A stretch of 64,000 nucleotides of DNA from JBCBAP01 sp038532435 (lineage in GTDB: Bacteria > Pseudomonadota > Alphaproteobacteria > Rhodobacterales > Rhodobacteraceae): positions 1 to 64,000 of the forward strand of contig JBCBAP010000011.1 in the NCBI GenBank assembly GCA_038532435.1, in the 5' to 3' direction. The notes beneath the pieces were generated by a model. It did not search any database and was not told where the DNA came from. It saw only the letters and a list, made by a program, of their open reading frames with translations. Positions within the stretch are counted from its first letter, which is position 1, and each line of letters starts with the position of its first letter. A program made the translations under genes and the position numbers. Of the stretch, positions 17,869-26,260 are shown piece after piece.

Positions 17869-18654
17869 ATGTCTAAGACCGACGGGCAGCGGCTCTATGC
17901 GATCGGGGACGTGCATGGGGAGCTGGGCAAGCTTCAGCGCCTGCACGACTGGATCTCCGCGGATGTTGCCCGCCATCCCGGACGCCCCCATCAGGTCATC
18001 CACCTGGGCGACTATGTAGATCGGGGCAGGGACAGCCGCGGTGTGCTCGACTTCCTGGTGGCGGGGCGCGACGCGGGCATGCCCTGGCGGACCCTCCTCG
18101 GCAATCACGACCGCTACCTTCTGAAATACATCACGGAGCCGGAGTGGGACGATCCGCGCCTGTCCGGTCGGCTGCACTGGCTCAACCCCAAACTCGGCGG
18201 CGCGGCGACACTGCGATCCTACGGGATCGAGGTCCACGACGATCATCCGCGGGAAGATGCTTTCCGGTTTGAAAGCGAAGCCGTCGCTGCGGTGCCCGAT
18301 GCGCATTGCAAGTTTCTTGCGGACTGTGCCCTGTCGCTTCACATCGGCGGGTACTTTTTCGCCCACGCGGGCATCAGACCGGGCGTCGCTCTCGACGCAC
18401 AGGTCGAGCAGGATCTGGTGTGGATTCGGGACGAATTCCTGTACCACACTCGCGACCACGGCGCCGTGATCGTGCACGGGCATACGCCGGTGGACCGGGT
18501 TGAGCATCACGGCAACCGGATTGCCGTGGATACGGGTGCTGTATTCGGGGGACCACTCTCCGCCATCGTGCTGGATGACGAGGATGTGGGCGTGCTGACC
18601 GCAACGGGGGCCGAGCCCCTGAGCCCCATGCGGGGCCGACGGATCAGGAGTTGA
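17869..18654 (+). CDS. Metallophosphoesterase of the protein-phosphatase/ApaH type
   Basis: A 261-residue calcineurin-like phosphoesterase with all metal motifs: YAIGDVHGELGKL (GDxHG), VIHLGDYVDRGRDSRGVLDF (GDxVDRG), TLLGNHDRYLLKY (GNHD), and the C-terminal VHGHTPVDRVE with AVDTGAVFGG. Such enzymes are bacterial serine/threonine phosphatases or diadenosine-tetraphosphate hydrolases. The ATG at 17869 follows TGGAGGG. Its last 11 bases overlap the end of the tiny gene on the other strand. Confidence 0.93.
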   Translation: MSKTDGQRLYAIGDVHGELGKLQRLHDWISADVARHPGRPHQVIHLGDYVDRGRDSRGVLDFLVAGRDAGMPWRTLLGNHDRYLLKYITEPEWDDPRLSGRLHWLNPKLGGAATLRSYGIEVHDDHPREDAFRFESEAVAAVPDAHCKFLADCALSLHIGGYFFAHAGIRPGVALDAQVEQDLVWIRDEFLYHTRDHGAVIVHGHTPVDRVEHHGNRIAVDTGAVFGGPLSAIVLDDEDVGVLTATGAEPLSPMRGRRIRS

Positions 18655-18778
18655 AGATCGCCAGGAACAGCAAGACCGCGATGGATGCCACGATCACGCG
18701 GACGATCCAGTTGATGAAGCCCTCGAAGGTCTTCTCCTGATCGGTCACATCCATGGTGCCATGCTCGTGTTCAGCCAT
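18644..18778 (-). CDS. aa3-type cytochrome c oxidase subunit IV (44 residues)
   Basis: A very short gene. The protein begins MAEHEHGTMDVTDQEKTFEG, has one membrane helix (VRVIVASIAVLLFLAIF) and ends FNS. The family is built this way: a charged MxxHEHGxMD-xxQEKTFxGF head and one helix, accessory to the aa3 oxidase of alphaproteobacteria. The other oxidase subunits are not in the window, which is common. It overlaps the end of the phosphoesterase gene tail to tail by 11 bases. Confidence 0.92.
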   Translation of the reverse strand: MAEHEHGTMDVTDQEKTFEGFINWIVRVIVASIAVLLFLAIFNS

Positions 18779-18933
18779 ACCGGTCTCCATTCAAAATCTA
18801 TAGGGTCTATAGCGCGACGCTGACTGAGTCCGGAAGGGGGAAATCGCCGCACGCCGTTTCTCATGTGTGCCTACAAGCTTTTCGTTCTATTTTCGTTCCT
18901 GTGGTGGCATCATCCGATCTGAGGAGGCGCACA

Positions 18934-19488
18934 ATGGGATTCAGTACCAAACTCAACGGCACCGTTCGGGCCTTCATTGAGGCGCAGCCGATGTTCTTCG
19001 TCGCGACCGCGGCGCGGGACGGCAGGGTCAACGTCTCGCCCAAAGGGCTCGACACTTTGCGGATCGTCGATGACACGCGGATCCAATGGATCAACCTGTC
19101 CGGCAGCGGGAACGAGACCGCCGCACATCTGCAGGACATGCCGCGCATGACGCTGATGTTCATGGCCCTCGACGGGGACGCGCAGATCGTCCGTGTTTTC
19201 GGCGATGCGAGCGTCCTGCATCCGGATGAACCGGGCTGGAGCGATGCGGTCTCGCAGTTTCCCCCGATGGCCGGGCAACGCCAGATTTTCGACCTCCGGA
19301 TCGATATGGTCAGGCTCTCCTGCGGAACGGGCGTGCCCCGCATGTCCTTCGTCGAGGATCGCGGGCACACGGAGATGGTTCCCTATTTCGACGAGATGGG
19401 GACCGACGGCGTGCGTGCGTACTGGAAAAAGAAGAACCGGCACAGCATCGACGGCAGGGCGACGGGCCTTCTGCCGGAGGACCGCTGA
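18934..19488 (+). CDS. Pyridoxamine 5'-phosphate oxidase-family flavin-binding protein
   Basis: A 184-residue split-barrel protein. FIEAQPMFFVATAARDGRVN and VSPKGLDTLRIVDDTRIQWI match the PNPOx-like fold that binds FMN or F420. Family members are often annotated only as pyridoxamine phosphate oxidase family protein and their substrates are mostly unknown. The ATG at 18934 was preferred over the upstream start because GAGGAGG sits 6 bases before it. Confidence 0.88.
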   Translation: MGFSTKLNGTVRAFIEAQPMFFVATAARDGRVNVSPKGLDTLRIVDDTRIQWINLSGSGNETAAHLQDMPRMTLMFMALDGDAQIVRVFGDASVLHPDEPGWSDAVSQFPPMAGQRQIFDLRIDMVRLSCGTGVPRMSFVEDRGHTEMVPYFDEMGTDGVRAYWKKKNRHSIDGRATGLLPEDR

Positions 19489-19494
19489 CCCCGG

Positions 19495-20529
19495 TCAGAC
19501 GGCGCGCCACAGATAGGCACCGTCCGGCGCGACCTCCCGCTCTACGAGGCCGAGCCTGAGCAGGTGGTTGAGGTGGCCCACAGCCTCCACCAGCGCGAGC
19601 CCGTACTCCCCGTCGCCGATCTTCCGTTTGTAAAGCAAGGGGAAGCAGTCCACAGCGCGCTTCGGCTCCCGCAAGAGCTCGATCAGCCTTGGCAGGGCGA
19701 GTTCGTGATTGTCGATGAGTTGGCTCAGCCGCGTGGCGACCCCGGTGAAGGGAAGCTTGTGCCCGGGCAGCGCCAGATGGTCGGGCTCCGCCAGAGCCCT
19801 GAGGCGCGTGCAGCTCTCGATCCAGTCACCGACCGGGTCCGCATCCGGTTCTGTCGCGTAGACGCCGAGGTTGGATGAAATGCCGGGAATGATCTGATCG
19901 CCTGCCAAAATGATCCCGTCATCGGACCAGAGTGTGGCATGTTCCGGCGCGTGGCCGTTGCCCACGTGGACGGTCCACAGGCGCCCGCCGATACGCACCT
20001 GATCGTCCTGCGCGATGCGCCGGTAGCCCAGTGGGATGGGGTGCACGACGTCGGCGAAGTTGAAGGGACGGTCCGCCTTGCGCTTCGCCAGACGTTCCGC
20101 ATCCATGCCCGCACGAAGGAAGAAGGTCTCCGATTCCGGCGTCATTGCGGTCTGCACATCGAGTGTCAGCATGCGGCCGAAGAGCCATGCTGTCCGTGTG
20201 GTGACGAGCTCCGCTCCCCTCTCCTGAAACCAGCCGACAAGGCCGATATGGTCCGGATGGTGGTGGGTGAGGATGACCCGGGTGACAGGCTTGCCGGAAA
20301 GCGGACCGGCGAGAAGCCCCTCCCATCCCTCGCGGCACCTGCGGGCGTTCAGGCCCGTATCGACAATCGTCCAGCCGTCCCCATCGTCGAGGATGTAGAC
20401 GTTGACGTGATCCAGCGTCATGGGCAGCGGCAGGCGTGCCCACAGAATACCGCCGGCGACCTCGATGACCGAGGCCGCCTCCGGCGGTGTTTCGTGAGGA
20501 AACCGGATCGGCGCGCCTGCGCCGTCCAT
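19495..20529 (-). CDS. MBL-fold metallo-hydrolase
   Basis: A 344-residue metallo-beta-lactamase-fold hydrolase. Metal ligands lie in VILTHHHPDHIGLVGWF (HxHxDH), in GNGHAPEHATL, in ILAGDQIIPGIS and in ALPGHKLPF. A C-terminal winged-helix-like segment (VGHLNHLLRLGLVEREV) is typical of the LACTB2/glyoxalase II-like branch. Its ATG overlaps the acyl-CoA dehydrogenase stop by one base (TGATG), so the two are cotranscribed. A role as thioesterase or lactone hydrolase in acyl-CoA metabolism is inferred. Confidence 0.92.
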   Translation of the reverse strand: MDGAGAPIRFPHETPPEAASVIEVAGGILWARLPLPMTLDHVNVYILDDGDGWTIVDTGLNARRCREGWEGLLAGPLSGKPVTRVILTHHHPDHIGLVGWFQERGAELVTTRTAWLFGRMLTLDVQTAMTPESETFFLRAGMDAERLAKRKADRPFNFADVVHPIPLGYRRIAQDDQVRIGGRLWTVHVGNGHAPEHATLWSDDGIILAGDQIIPGISSNLGVYATEPDADPVGDWIESCTRLRALAEPDHLALPGHKLPFTGVATRLSQLIDNHELALPRLIELLREPKRAVDCFPLLYKRKIGDGEYGLALVEAVGHLNHLLRLGLVEREVAPDGAYLWRAV

Positions 20530-22250
20530 CAGGAGGCGAGCCCCTCCGCGTCAAGCGCGTAGAGCGGTTCGGCAGCCTCCCGCGCCGCGGCGCACAGGCC
20601 GGGAACGATGGCCATCACCTGTCGGATGTGCACCCGCGCAAGTGCTGCACGGTCTGCGTCGGATGGATCCGCCAGCACGCCCTTGAGCAGGTAGTGTCCG
20701 CCCAGAACCAGCGCGAACGCCCGAAGGAACGGCGTTGCCCCGGCAAACCGGTCGTTCATCGCCGCGTCGAGCAGCCAGCGCGTCGTCTCTGCAAGGCATT
20801 CCCCGGCTTCCTGCAGCGGATCGGCGAGCTCCGGGTTTGTGTCCCGTGCAGCCCGCGCGGTTTCCTCGATCTCGCCCAGCAGCGCGTCGGCGGCAACGCC
20901 GCCGTCCATGAGCTTGCGTCCAACGAGATCCATCGCCTGGATGCCGTTCGTGCCCTCATAGATCCGGGTCACCCGAACGTCGCGCGCAAATTGTGCCGCG
21001 CCGGTCTCCTCGACGAAGCCCATGCCGCCGTGCACCTGAATGCCGAGGTCCGCGACCTCAGACCCAGCATCGGTGCCAAATGCCTTCGCGATCGGGGTAA
21101 GGAACGCACCCCGTGCGGCCCACGCCTTAGCCTCATCGCCCTCGGTCGCCCGGGCCATGTCGAGGGAGAAGGCCGTGTCGAGGCAGATCGCCCGGGCGGT
21201 GCGGGTCAGCGCCTTCATCGTCATCAGCATGCGGCGCACGTCCGCATGGTCGACGATAGCACCCGAGCCTTCCACAGGAGTGCGGCCCTGGGTCCGATCA
21301 AGCGCGTAGGAAAGTGCTTTCTGATAGGCAGCCTCCGCAACCCCGACACCCTGCACACCGACACCGAGGCGGGCGTTGTTCATCATTGTGAACATTGCGG
21401 CCATCCCGCCATGCTCCGGCCCGACCATCCAGCCGGTCGCTCCGTCAAACTCCATCACCGCGGTCGGCGAGCCGTGGAGGCCCAGCTTGTGCTCAAGGCT
21501 GATCGGGCGGAGGCTGTTCGCAACGCCCGGATTGCCCGCCTCATCCGGCAGGTACTTGGGCACAAGGAAGAGGGAGATCCCTTTCGTTCCCGGCACACCG
21601 TCGGGCAGGCGGGCAAGAACCAGGTGGCAGATGTTCTCCGCCACGTCGTGATCGCCCCAGGAGATGTAGATCTTCTGTCCCGTCACCTTGTACGTGCCGT
21701 CGCCATTCGGTTCCGCCTTCGACCGCAGCGCACCCACATCGGACCCGGCCTGCGGCTCGGTCAGGTTCATGGTACCGGTCCAAGTGCCCTCGATCAGCTT
21801 GGGCAGGTAGAGCGCCTTGATCGCGTCGGAGGCGTGATGCTCCAGCGCCTCGATCTGCCCCTGGCTCATCAGCGGGTTCAGCGCGAGCGACAGGCAGGCG
21901 GAGTTCATCATCTCGCCCACGCAGGAGGTGAGCGTCATCGGCAGGCCCATTCCGCCGAAATCCGGATCCGCAGCCATGCCGACCCAGCCGCCCTCTGCGA
22001 TCGCCTTGTACCCCTCGATGAACCCCGGTGCGGTGCGCACGACACCGTTTTCGAGGTGCGCGGGCTCAAGATCACCGGGCCTTTGCAGCGGTGCGAGCAC
22101 ATCTGCGGCAAGCCGTCCTGCCTCGGTGAGGATTGCCTCAGCGGTTTCCGCCGTTGCCTCCGCAAAGCGTTCCGTGGCAGACAGACGACCCGTGCCGAGC
22201 ACGTGATCGAGCACGAATTGCATGTCTTTGATCGGGGCAGCGTAGGTCAT
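20529..22250 (-). CDS. Long-form acyl-CoA dehydrogenase (DmdC-like group)
   Basis: A 573-residue FAD enzyme. An N-terminal extension (MTYAAPIKDMQFVLDHVLGT) precedes the acyl-CoA dehydrogenase core with MNLTEPQAGSDVGALRSKAE, IYISWGDHD and YEGTNGIQAMDLVGRKLM (catalytic Glu in YEGT). An extra C-terminal helical domain follows. This architecture fits the roughly 590-residue group that includes methylmercaptopropionyl-CoA dehydrogenase; sequence alone does not settle the substrate. The ATG at 22250 is preceded by GGAGGAG. It forms an operon with the MBL-fold hydrolase. Confidence 0.95.
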   Translation of the reverse strand: MTYAAPIKDMQFVLDHVLGTGRLSATERFAEATAETAEAILTEAGRLAADVLAPLQRPGDLEPAHLENGVVRTAPGFIEGYKAIAEGGWVGMAADPDFGGMGLPMTLTSCVGEMMNSACLSLALNPLMSQGQIEALEHHASDAIKALYLPKLIEGTWTGTMNLTEPQAGSDVGALRSKAEPNGDGTYKVTGQKIYISWGDHDVAENICHLVLARLPDGVPGTKGISLFLVPKYLPDEAGNPGVANSLRPISLEHKLGLHGSPTAVMEFDGATGWMVGPEHGGMAAMFTMMNNARLGVGVQGVGVAEAAYQKALSYALDRTQGRTPVEGSGAIVDHADVRRMLMTMKALTRTARAICLDTAFSLDMARATEGDEAKAWAARGAFLTPIAKAFGTDAGSEVADLGIQVHGGMGFVEETGAAQFARDVRVTRIYEGTNGIQAMDLVGRKLMDGGVAADALLGEIEETARAARDTNPELADPLQEAGECLAETTRWLLDAAMNDRFAGATPFLRAFALVLGGHYLLKGVLADPSDADRAALARVHIRQVMAIVPGLCAAAREAAEPLYALDAEGLAS

Positions 22251-22292
22251 CGACGGTCTCCTCCGGGCGGTGTTGGCAAGATTCGTAGGGCG

Positions 22293-23273
22293 ATGAACAC
22301 GGACTCTCAAGAAGAACGCCACGTTAGCGCGCTGCGGCTGTCGGAGGATCGTGACGGCGTTGGTGAGGCGGCGCGTCTGTTGCGCGCGGGCCATCTGGTG
22401 AGTTTTCCGACGGAGACGGTCTACGGCCTTGGCGCTGACGCGGGCGATGGTCGCGCCGTCGCCGCCGTCTATGACGCCAAGGGCCGGCCAAGTTTCAATC
22501 CGCTGATCGTCCATGTCCCGTCCGTCGAGCACGCGGAGGACCTGGTTGAGCTCGACGACGCGGCCCGCGCTATTGCGGCGGCGTTCTGGCCGGGTCCGCT
22601 TACGCTTGTCCTGCCCAAGCGGGCGGGCGCAGCCCTTTCCGATCTCGTGACCGCGGGGCTCGACACGGTCGCCCTGCGTGTCCCCGCGCATCCGCTCGCG
22701 CAGAGGCTTTTGCGGGAGGCGGACAGGCCCATTGCGGCGCCCTCGGCGAACCCGTCCGGCCGGATCAGTCCGACCACCGCGGATCACGTGCTCGACGGCC
22801 TGGGCGACCGGATCGCCGCGGTTCTCGATGGGGGTCCCTGCGAGGTTGGGCTCGAGTCGACCATCCTTGGATGGGACGGAGCCGGGCCGGTCCTGCTGCG
22901 CCCGGGCGGACTGCCGACCGAGGCGCTTGCCGCGGCGCTGGGTCAGGAGCCGCGTGTGGCGGGTGCGGCGGACGGTGTGGCCGCCCCGGGCATGCTGACC
23001 TCCCACTACGCACCGCGGGCGCGGGTGCGGCTCGACGTGTCCAAGCCCGTCGATCTCTCGGGGTTTCTGGGCTTCGGACCCGGCCTCGATGCACCGCTGA
23101 ACCTGTCGGAGAGCGGAGATCTGAGGGAAGCTGCGGCGAACCTCTTTTCCCACCTCAGGCAGCTCGACGGTCGGGTGCCCGGGGACGGGACAATCTCCGT
23201 CGCGCCAATCCCCGAACACGGGCTGGGACGGGCGATCAATGATCGGCTCAGGCGGGCCGCTGCACCGCGCTGA
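22293..23273 (+). CDS. sua5: L-threonylcarbamoyladenylate synthase, Sua5 type
   Basis: A 326-residue protein. The YrdC domain has LVSFPTETVYGLGADA, AKGRPSFNPLIVHVP and IAAPSANPSGRISPTTADHV, and the C-terminal Sua5 domain has MLTSHYAPRARVRLD. It makes threonylcarbamoyl-AMP from Thr, bicarbonate and ATP for the t6A37 modification of ANN-decoding tRNAs. Starting at the ATG at 22293 gives the normal length. It is divergent from the acyl-CoA dehydrogenase and lies 42 bases before the FAD-linked oxidase. Confidence 0.95.
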   Translation: MNTDSQEERHVSALRLSEDRDGVGEAARLLRAGHLVSFPTETVYGLGADAGDGRAVAAVYDAKGRPSFNPLIVHVPSVEHAEDLVELDDAARAIAAAFWPGPLTLVLPKRAGAALSDLVTAGLDTVALRVPAHPLAQRLLREADRPIAAPSANPSGRISPTTADHVLDGLGDRIAAVLDGGPCEVGLESTILGWDGAGPVLLRPGGLPTEALAAALGQEPRVAGAADGVAAPGMLTSHYAPRARVRLDVSKPVDLSGFLGFGPGLDAPLNLSESGDLREAAANLFSHLRQLDGRVPGDGTISVAPIPEHGLGRAINDRLRRAAAPR

Positions 23274-23315
23274 CCCGTCGCGTGACTTTGCGCGGACTTC
23301 GCGGTATCGCGGAGC

Positions 23316-24737
23316 ATGACCGTTAAAAACGCCGACGATGCTTTCCTCGACAGCCTGCACAACGTGCTGCCCGACGATGTACTGGGCGGGGCCGAAGGAG
23401 GGTACTTCGAGGAACCCCGCGCCCGTTTCACCGGCCGCGCCGGTGCGATCGCCCGCCCCCGGGATACCGCCACGGTCTCCACGATCCTCCGCCAGTGCAA
23501 CGAGGCCGGGGTGCCCGTCGTTCCCTATGCGGGGGGCACCGGCCTGGTCGGTGGGCAGGTGATGGGAGAGGGTCCGGTGCCCCTCCTCATTTCGATGGAG
23601 CGCATGACCGCCATCCGCTCTGTCGACACGACAGACAATGTCATGGAGGTGGAGGCAGGGGCCGTGCTCGCAAGCGTGCAGGAGGCGGCAGCGGATGCGG
23701 ACCGTCTCTTCCCCCTGTCGCTCGCGTCCGAAGGGTCAGCGCGGATCGGCGGTGTGCTCGGGACGAACGCGGGCGGTGTGCAGGTGCTGCGCTACGGCAA
23801 TGCCCGGGATCTGTGCCTCGGCATCGAAGCCGTGCTTGCCGATGGAACCGTCTTCAACGGGATGAAGCGGTTGCGCAAGGACAATACGGGCTACGATCTG
23901 CGCAACCTGATGATCGGGTCCGAAGGAACGCTTGGCGTCATCACGGCGGCGGTCCTGCGCCTCTATCCCGCAGCGCGTCAGACGGTGACGGCGGTCGTGG
24001 CGGTGCCCTCGGCCCGTACCGGGCTCGATGTGCTCAATCTGATGCGGGATCGAGGCGGGGCAATGCTCACGGCGTTCGAACTCATCCACCGGGCGGGGCT
24101 GGATTTTCTTGCGGAGACCCTGCCGGATCTGCCTGTCCCCTTTCCGGAGGGGCATGACTGGTACGCGCTGGTGGAGTTCACGTCCGGCGCCGGCCTCGAC
24201 CTCGCTGAGCTCGGCGAAGGGGCGCTCGCGGAGGGAATGGAACGGGGTCTGATCCTCGATGCGGTTATCGCTCAGACCGAGGCGCAGCGCACGGCATTCT
24301 GGCAGGTGCGGGAGAGCATTCCCGAGGCCAATCGCCTGATCGGGTCGATCTCCTCCCACGACATTTCCGTCCCCGTCTCCCGCATCCCGGAGTTCATCGA
24401 GGCTGGACGTGCCGCCATCCGCGCGCTCGACCCTGCGCTGCGCATCAACTGCTTTGGCCATGCGGGCGACGGCAACCTGCACTACAACGTCTTTCCTCCG
24501 CAGGGGCAGAGCCGGTCCGATTTCGAGGGTATCCGTGCCGTGGTTAAGCGCACTGTCCACGACCTTGCGGACAGCTTCGACGGATCCGTAAGCGCGGAGC
24601 ATGGCGTGGGGCGGTTGAAGGCGGGTGATCTCGTCCGCTACGGCGATCCTGGAAAGCTGGTCGCAATGCGCGCGATCAAGGCGGCGCTGGATCCGAAAGG
24701 CATTCTCAATCCGGGCGCCGTGCTGGGCACCCGCTAG
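23316..24737 (+). CDS. FAD-binding oxidase, GlcD/D-2-hydroxyacid dehydrogenase family
   Basis: A 473-residue VAO-type flavoprotein. The FAD-binding PP-loop region reads VVPYAGGTGLVGGQVMGEGP, with ARIGGVLGTNAGGVQVLRYG and GYDLRNLMIGSEGTLGVITA. The C-terminal cap has CFGHAGDGNLHYNVFPP and SAEHGVGRLK with metal-ligand His. This matches D-lactate, glycolate and D-2-hydroxyglutarate dehydrogenases. The exact 2-hydroxyacid is undetermined. It follows sua5 closely, an arrangement I cannot link functionally. Confidence 0.93.
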   Translation: MTVKNADDAFLDSLHNVLPDDVLGGAEGGYFEEPRARFTGRAGAIARPRDTATVSTILRQCNEAGVPVVPYAGGTGLVGGQVMGEGPVPLLISMERMTAIRSVDTTDNVMEVEAGAVLASVQEAAADADRLFPLSLASEGSARIGGVLGTNAGGVQVLRYGNARDLCLGIEAVLADGTVFNGMKRLRKDNTGYDLRNLMIGSEGTLGVITAAVLRLYPAARQTVTAVVAVPSARTGLDVLNLMRDRGGAMLTAFELIHRAGLDFLAETLPDLPVPFPEGHDWYALVEFTSGAGLDLAELGEGALAEGMERGLILDAVIAQTEAQRTAFWQVRESIPEANRLIGSISSHDISVPVSRIPEFIEAGRAAIRALDPALRINCFGHAGDGNLHYNVFPPQGQSRSDFEGIRAVVKRTVHDLADSFDGSVSAEHGVGRLKAGDLVRYGDPGKLVAMRAIKAALDPKGILNPGAVLGTR

Positions 24738-24863
24738 GCACCCTTCCGCAGGGGAGCGAAAGGGCACCAGCAGGCGAAGCCCGGCAAGCAGCAGCCCGAT
24801 GGGGGGGTATCGGACGATCCGACCCTCCGGCGATAGGTTTGAGATAGGGTTAACGCGGCGCTG

Positions 24864-25403
24864 TCAGGCACCTTCGAAGGCGCAGAGTGCGTGAACCTCC
24901 ACGCCCATGCCCTCTAGCCGTTTGCGCCCACCCAGATCCGGTAAGTCGACGACGAACGCGCATCCGGCGACAGTTCCGCCGAGTTGTTCGATCAGTTTGA
25001 TCCCGGCCTCCGCCGTGCCACCGGTCGCCAGCAGATCGTCGACGATCAACACGGATTCGCCGGGCTGTATCGCGTCCGTGTGCACCTCAACCGTCGCCTT
25101 TGCGTATTCTAGCTCATAGTCCTGGGCGATCACCTCCCCGGGCAGTTTGCCCGCCTTGCGGATCGGCACAAAGCCGACGGCAAGCTGGTGCGCGACTGCC
25201 CCGCCGAGGATGAAGCCGCGCGCCTCCAGACCGACCACCCGGTCGATCGGCAAGCCCGCATAGGGGTGGAGAAGGAGATCGATCGCCATGCGAAATCCGC
25301 GGGGATCGTTGAAGAGCGTCGTCACGTCCCGGAACATGATCCCCTCATGGGGGAAGTCGGGAATCGTGCGGATGTAGTCTTTGACGTTCATGCGGCTTGG
25401 CAT
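24864..25403 (-). CDS. apt: Adenine phosphoribosyltransferase
   Basis: A 179-residue purine-salvage enzyme that makes AMP from adenine and PRPP. YIRTIPDFPHEGIMFRDVTT is the standard Apt N-terminus, DRVVGLEARGFILGGAVAHQ the first loop, and ESVLIVDDLLATGGTAEAGI the PRPP-binding motif. Full length for the family. A few kilobases away mtnP (26261-27133) releases adenine from methylthioadenosine, so Apt is a logical partner, though the genes are not one operon. Confidence 0.97.
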   Translation of the reverse strand: MPSRMNVKDYIRTIPDFPHEGIMFRDVTTLFNDPRGFRMAIDLLLHPYAGLPIDRVVGLEARGFILGGAVAHQLAVGFVPIRKAGKLPGEVIAQDYELEYAKATVEVHTDAIQPGESVLIVDDLLATGGTAEAGIKLIEQLGGTVAGCAFVVDLPDLGGRKRLEGMGVEVHALCAFEGA

Positions 25404-25530
25404 TGCGTTTCTGTGTCCCTTGGCTGAGGCGCCCTGTCATGGCGGGCGGAGCCTAGGGGGTCGCGCAGTCCCGGGCAAGCCATCCGGGATGTGGTCTCGC
25501 GCGGCCGGCGCTCAGCGCCGGACGCCTGTC

Positions 25531-25644
25531 TTACTTGGAGGACCGGAAGGGCCGGTAGAGCGCTGCCGGCAGCCAAAGCAGGTGCGGCGTCGACCAGTCA
25601 CGGCGGTCGGTCATCAGAAGTGCCCGTGCGGATTGAAGTGTCAT
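25531..25644 (-). CDS. Tiny protein with DWxxPHLxxL motif (37 residues)
   Basis: A 37-residue ORF, MTLQSARALLMTDRRD followed by WSTPHLLWLPAALYRPF, with a strong GGAGG site 4-5 bases before the ATG. Its DWSTPHLLWLPAALY segment resembles DWRQPHLTYLHKSSY in the small ORF at 25946-26137, which also has a good ribosome site. No known family is recognised. A candidate -35/-10 pair (TTGAAA, 17 bases, TATACA on the minus strand) lies upstream and overlaps a palindrome. The two small genes flank a ribbon-helix-helix-like gene. Confidence 0.6.
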   Translation of the reverse strand: MTLQSARALLMTDRRDWSTPHLLWLPAALYRPFRSSK

Positions 25645-25694
25645 GTTGCCTCCGATATGTTCTGTATGTTGCACGTCGTGTCGACGCATGGTAG

Positions 25695-25724
25695 ATGTAT
25701 ATACATTGCCTGTGCGATTTTCAA
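25695..25724 (-). promoter_or_regulatory. Promoter for the 37-residue ORF with overlapping palindrome
   Basis: ATGTATATACAT (25695-25706) is a perfect 12-base palindrome. On the minus strand TTGAAA (25719-25724), a 17-base spacer and TATACA (25696-25701) form a sigma-70-like promoter whose -10 lies inside it. The divergent small DNA-binding-protein gene starts at 25739, so repression by that protein is plausible. Confidence 0.5.
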
Positions 25725-25738
25725 GGGACCCCGCTAGA

Positions 25739-25987
25739 ATGCCCAAAAAATCCGCGGAAAAGACCAGCCGCGACCGCAAATCCAGCACCGAAAAGGCGAA
25801 AAAGAAGTCGAGCCAACTCGTCATCCGTGTTTCCAAGGATGAGCGGGATGAGTTCGTCGCCCTGTGTGAGGAGCTCGACACCAGCGCCGCGCGGGAGATC
25901 CGCCACTTCATGCGCCGCTTCGTTGCGGAGCATGAATCCGGCGGATCAGCGCTCGGGTCGGTTGGCCTTCCGAGCGAACGGCAGTAG
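25739..25987 (+). CDS. Small basic, ribbon-helix-helix-like putative DNA-binding protein
   Basis: An 82-residue protein. A Lys-rich head (MPKKSAEKTSRDRKSS) is followed by QLVIRVSKDERDEFVALCEE and LDTSAAREIRHFMRRFVAEH: one beta strand, then two helices, the layout of Arc/CopG-type ribbon-helix-helix proteins. I recognise the fold pattern, not a named family. The ATG at 25739 was chosen because the conserved-looking part starts there. It lies next to a 12-base palindrome in its own upstream region, as expected for an autoregulator. Its last 42 bases overlap the oppositely oriented small ORF. Confidence 0.65.
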   Translation: MPKKSAEKTSRDRKSSTEKAKKKSSQLVIRVSKDERDEFVALCEELDTSAAREIRHFMRRFVAEHESGGSALGSVGLPSERQ

Positions 25988-26137
25988 CCGGCGCAGGCCG
26001 CGCATTTCCATCCGGACACGCCGCCGGAACGAGGCGAGCGTCGCATAGCTGCTCTTGTGCAGATAGGTCAGGTGGGGCTGTCGCCAGTCCTGCCGCTGCT
26101 TGAGCGGGAGGAAATGCCGAGCAATCGATGGATGCAT
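25946..26137 (-). CDS. Small basic protein with DWxxPHLxxL motif (63 residues)
   Basis: A 63-residue ORF starting MHPSIARHFLPLKQRQDW and carrying PHLTYLHKSSY before an Arg-rich tail. GGAGGA sits 6 bases before the ATG. Residues 17-31 resemble residues 16-30 of the 37-residue ORF at 25531-25644. The tail overlaps the end of the ribbon-helix-helix-like gene on the other strand. No known family. The shared motif and ribosome sites support both as real genes, but neither is proven. Confidence 0.55.
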   Translation of the reverse strand: MHPSIARHFLPLKQRQDWRQPHLTYLHKSSYATLASFRRRVRMEMRGLRRLLPFARKANRPER

Positions 26138-26260
26138 CTGTCGTCCTCCGTGTGTTTGTCACAAAAGTGTCGCACTAATGTTAAGATAAGGCAAACGAAC
26201 GGGGACGAAAGCCCCTAAAATGAGACTTTCGACAGGTCTTTCCGGCTTATTTCCGGGGAG

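Noticed and set aside
20529..23360. 943-residue minus-strand frame
   Set aside because: Only the part from the ATG at 22250 is acyl-CoA dehydrogenase; the upstream extension runs antisense to sua5.
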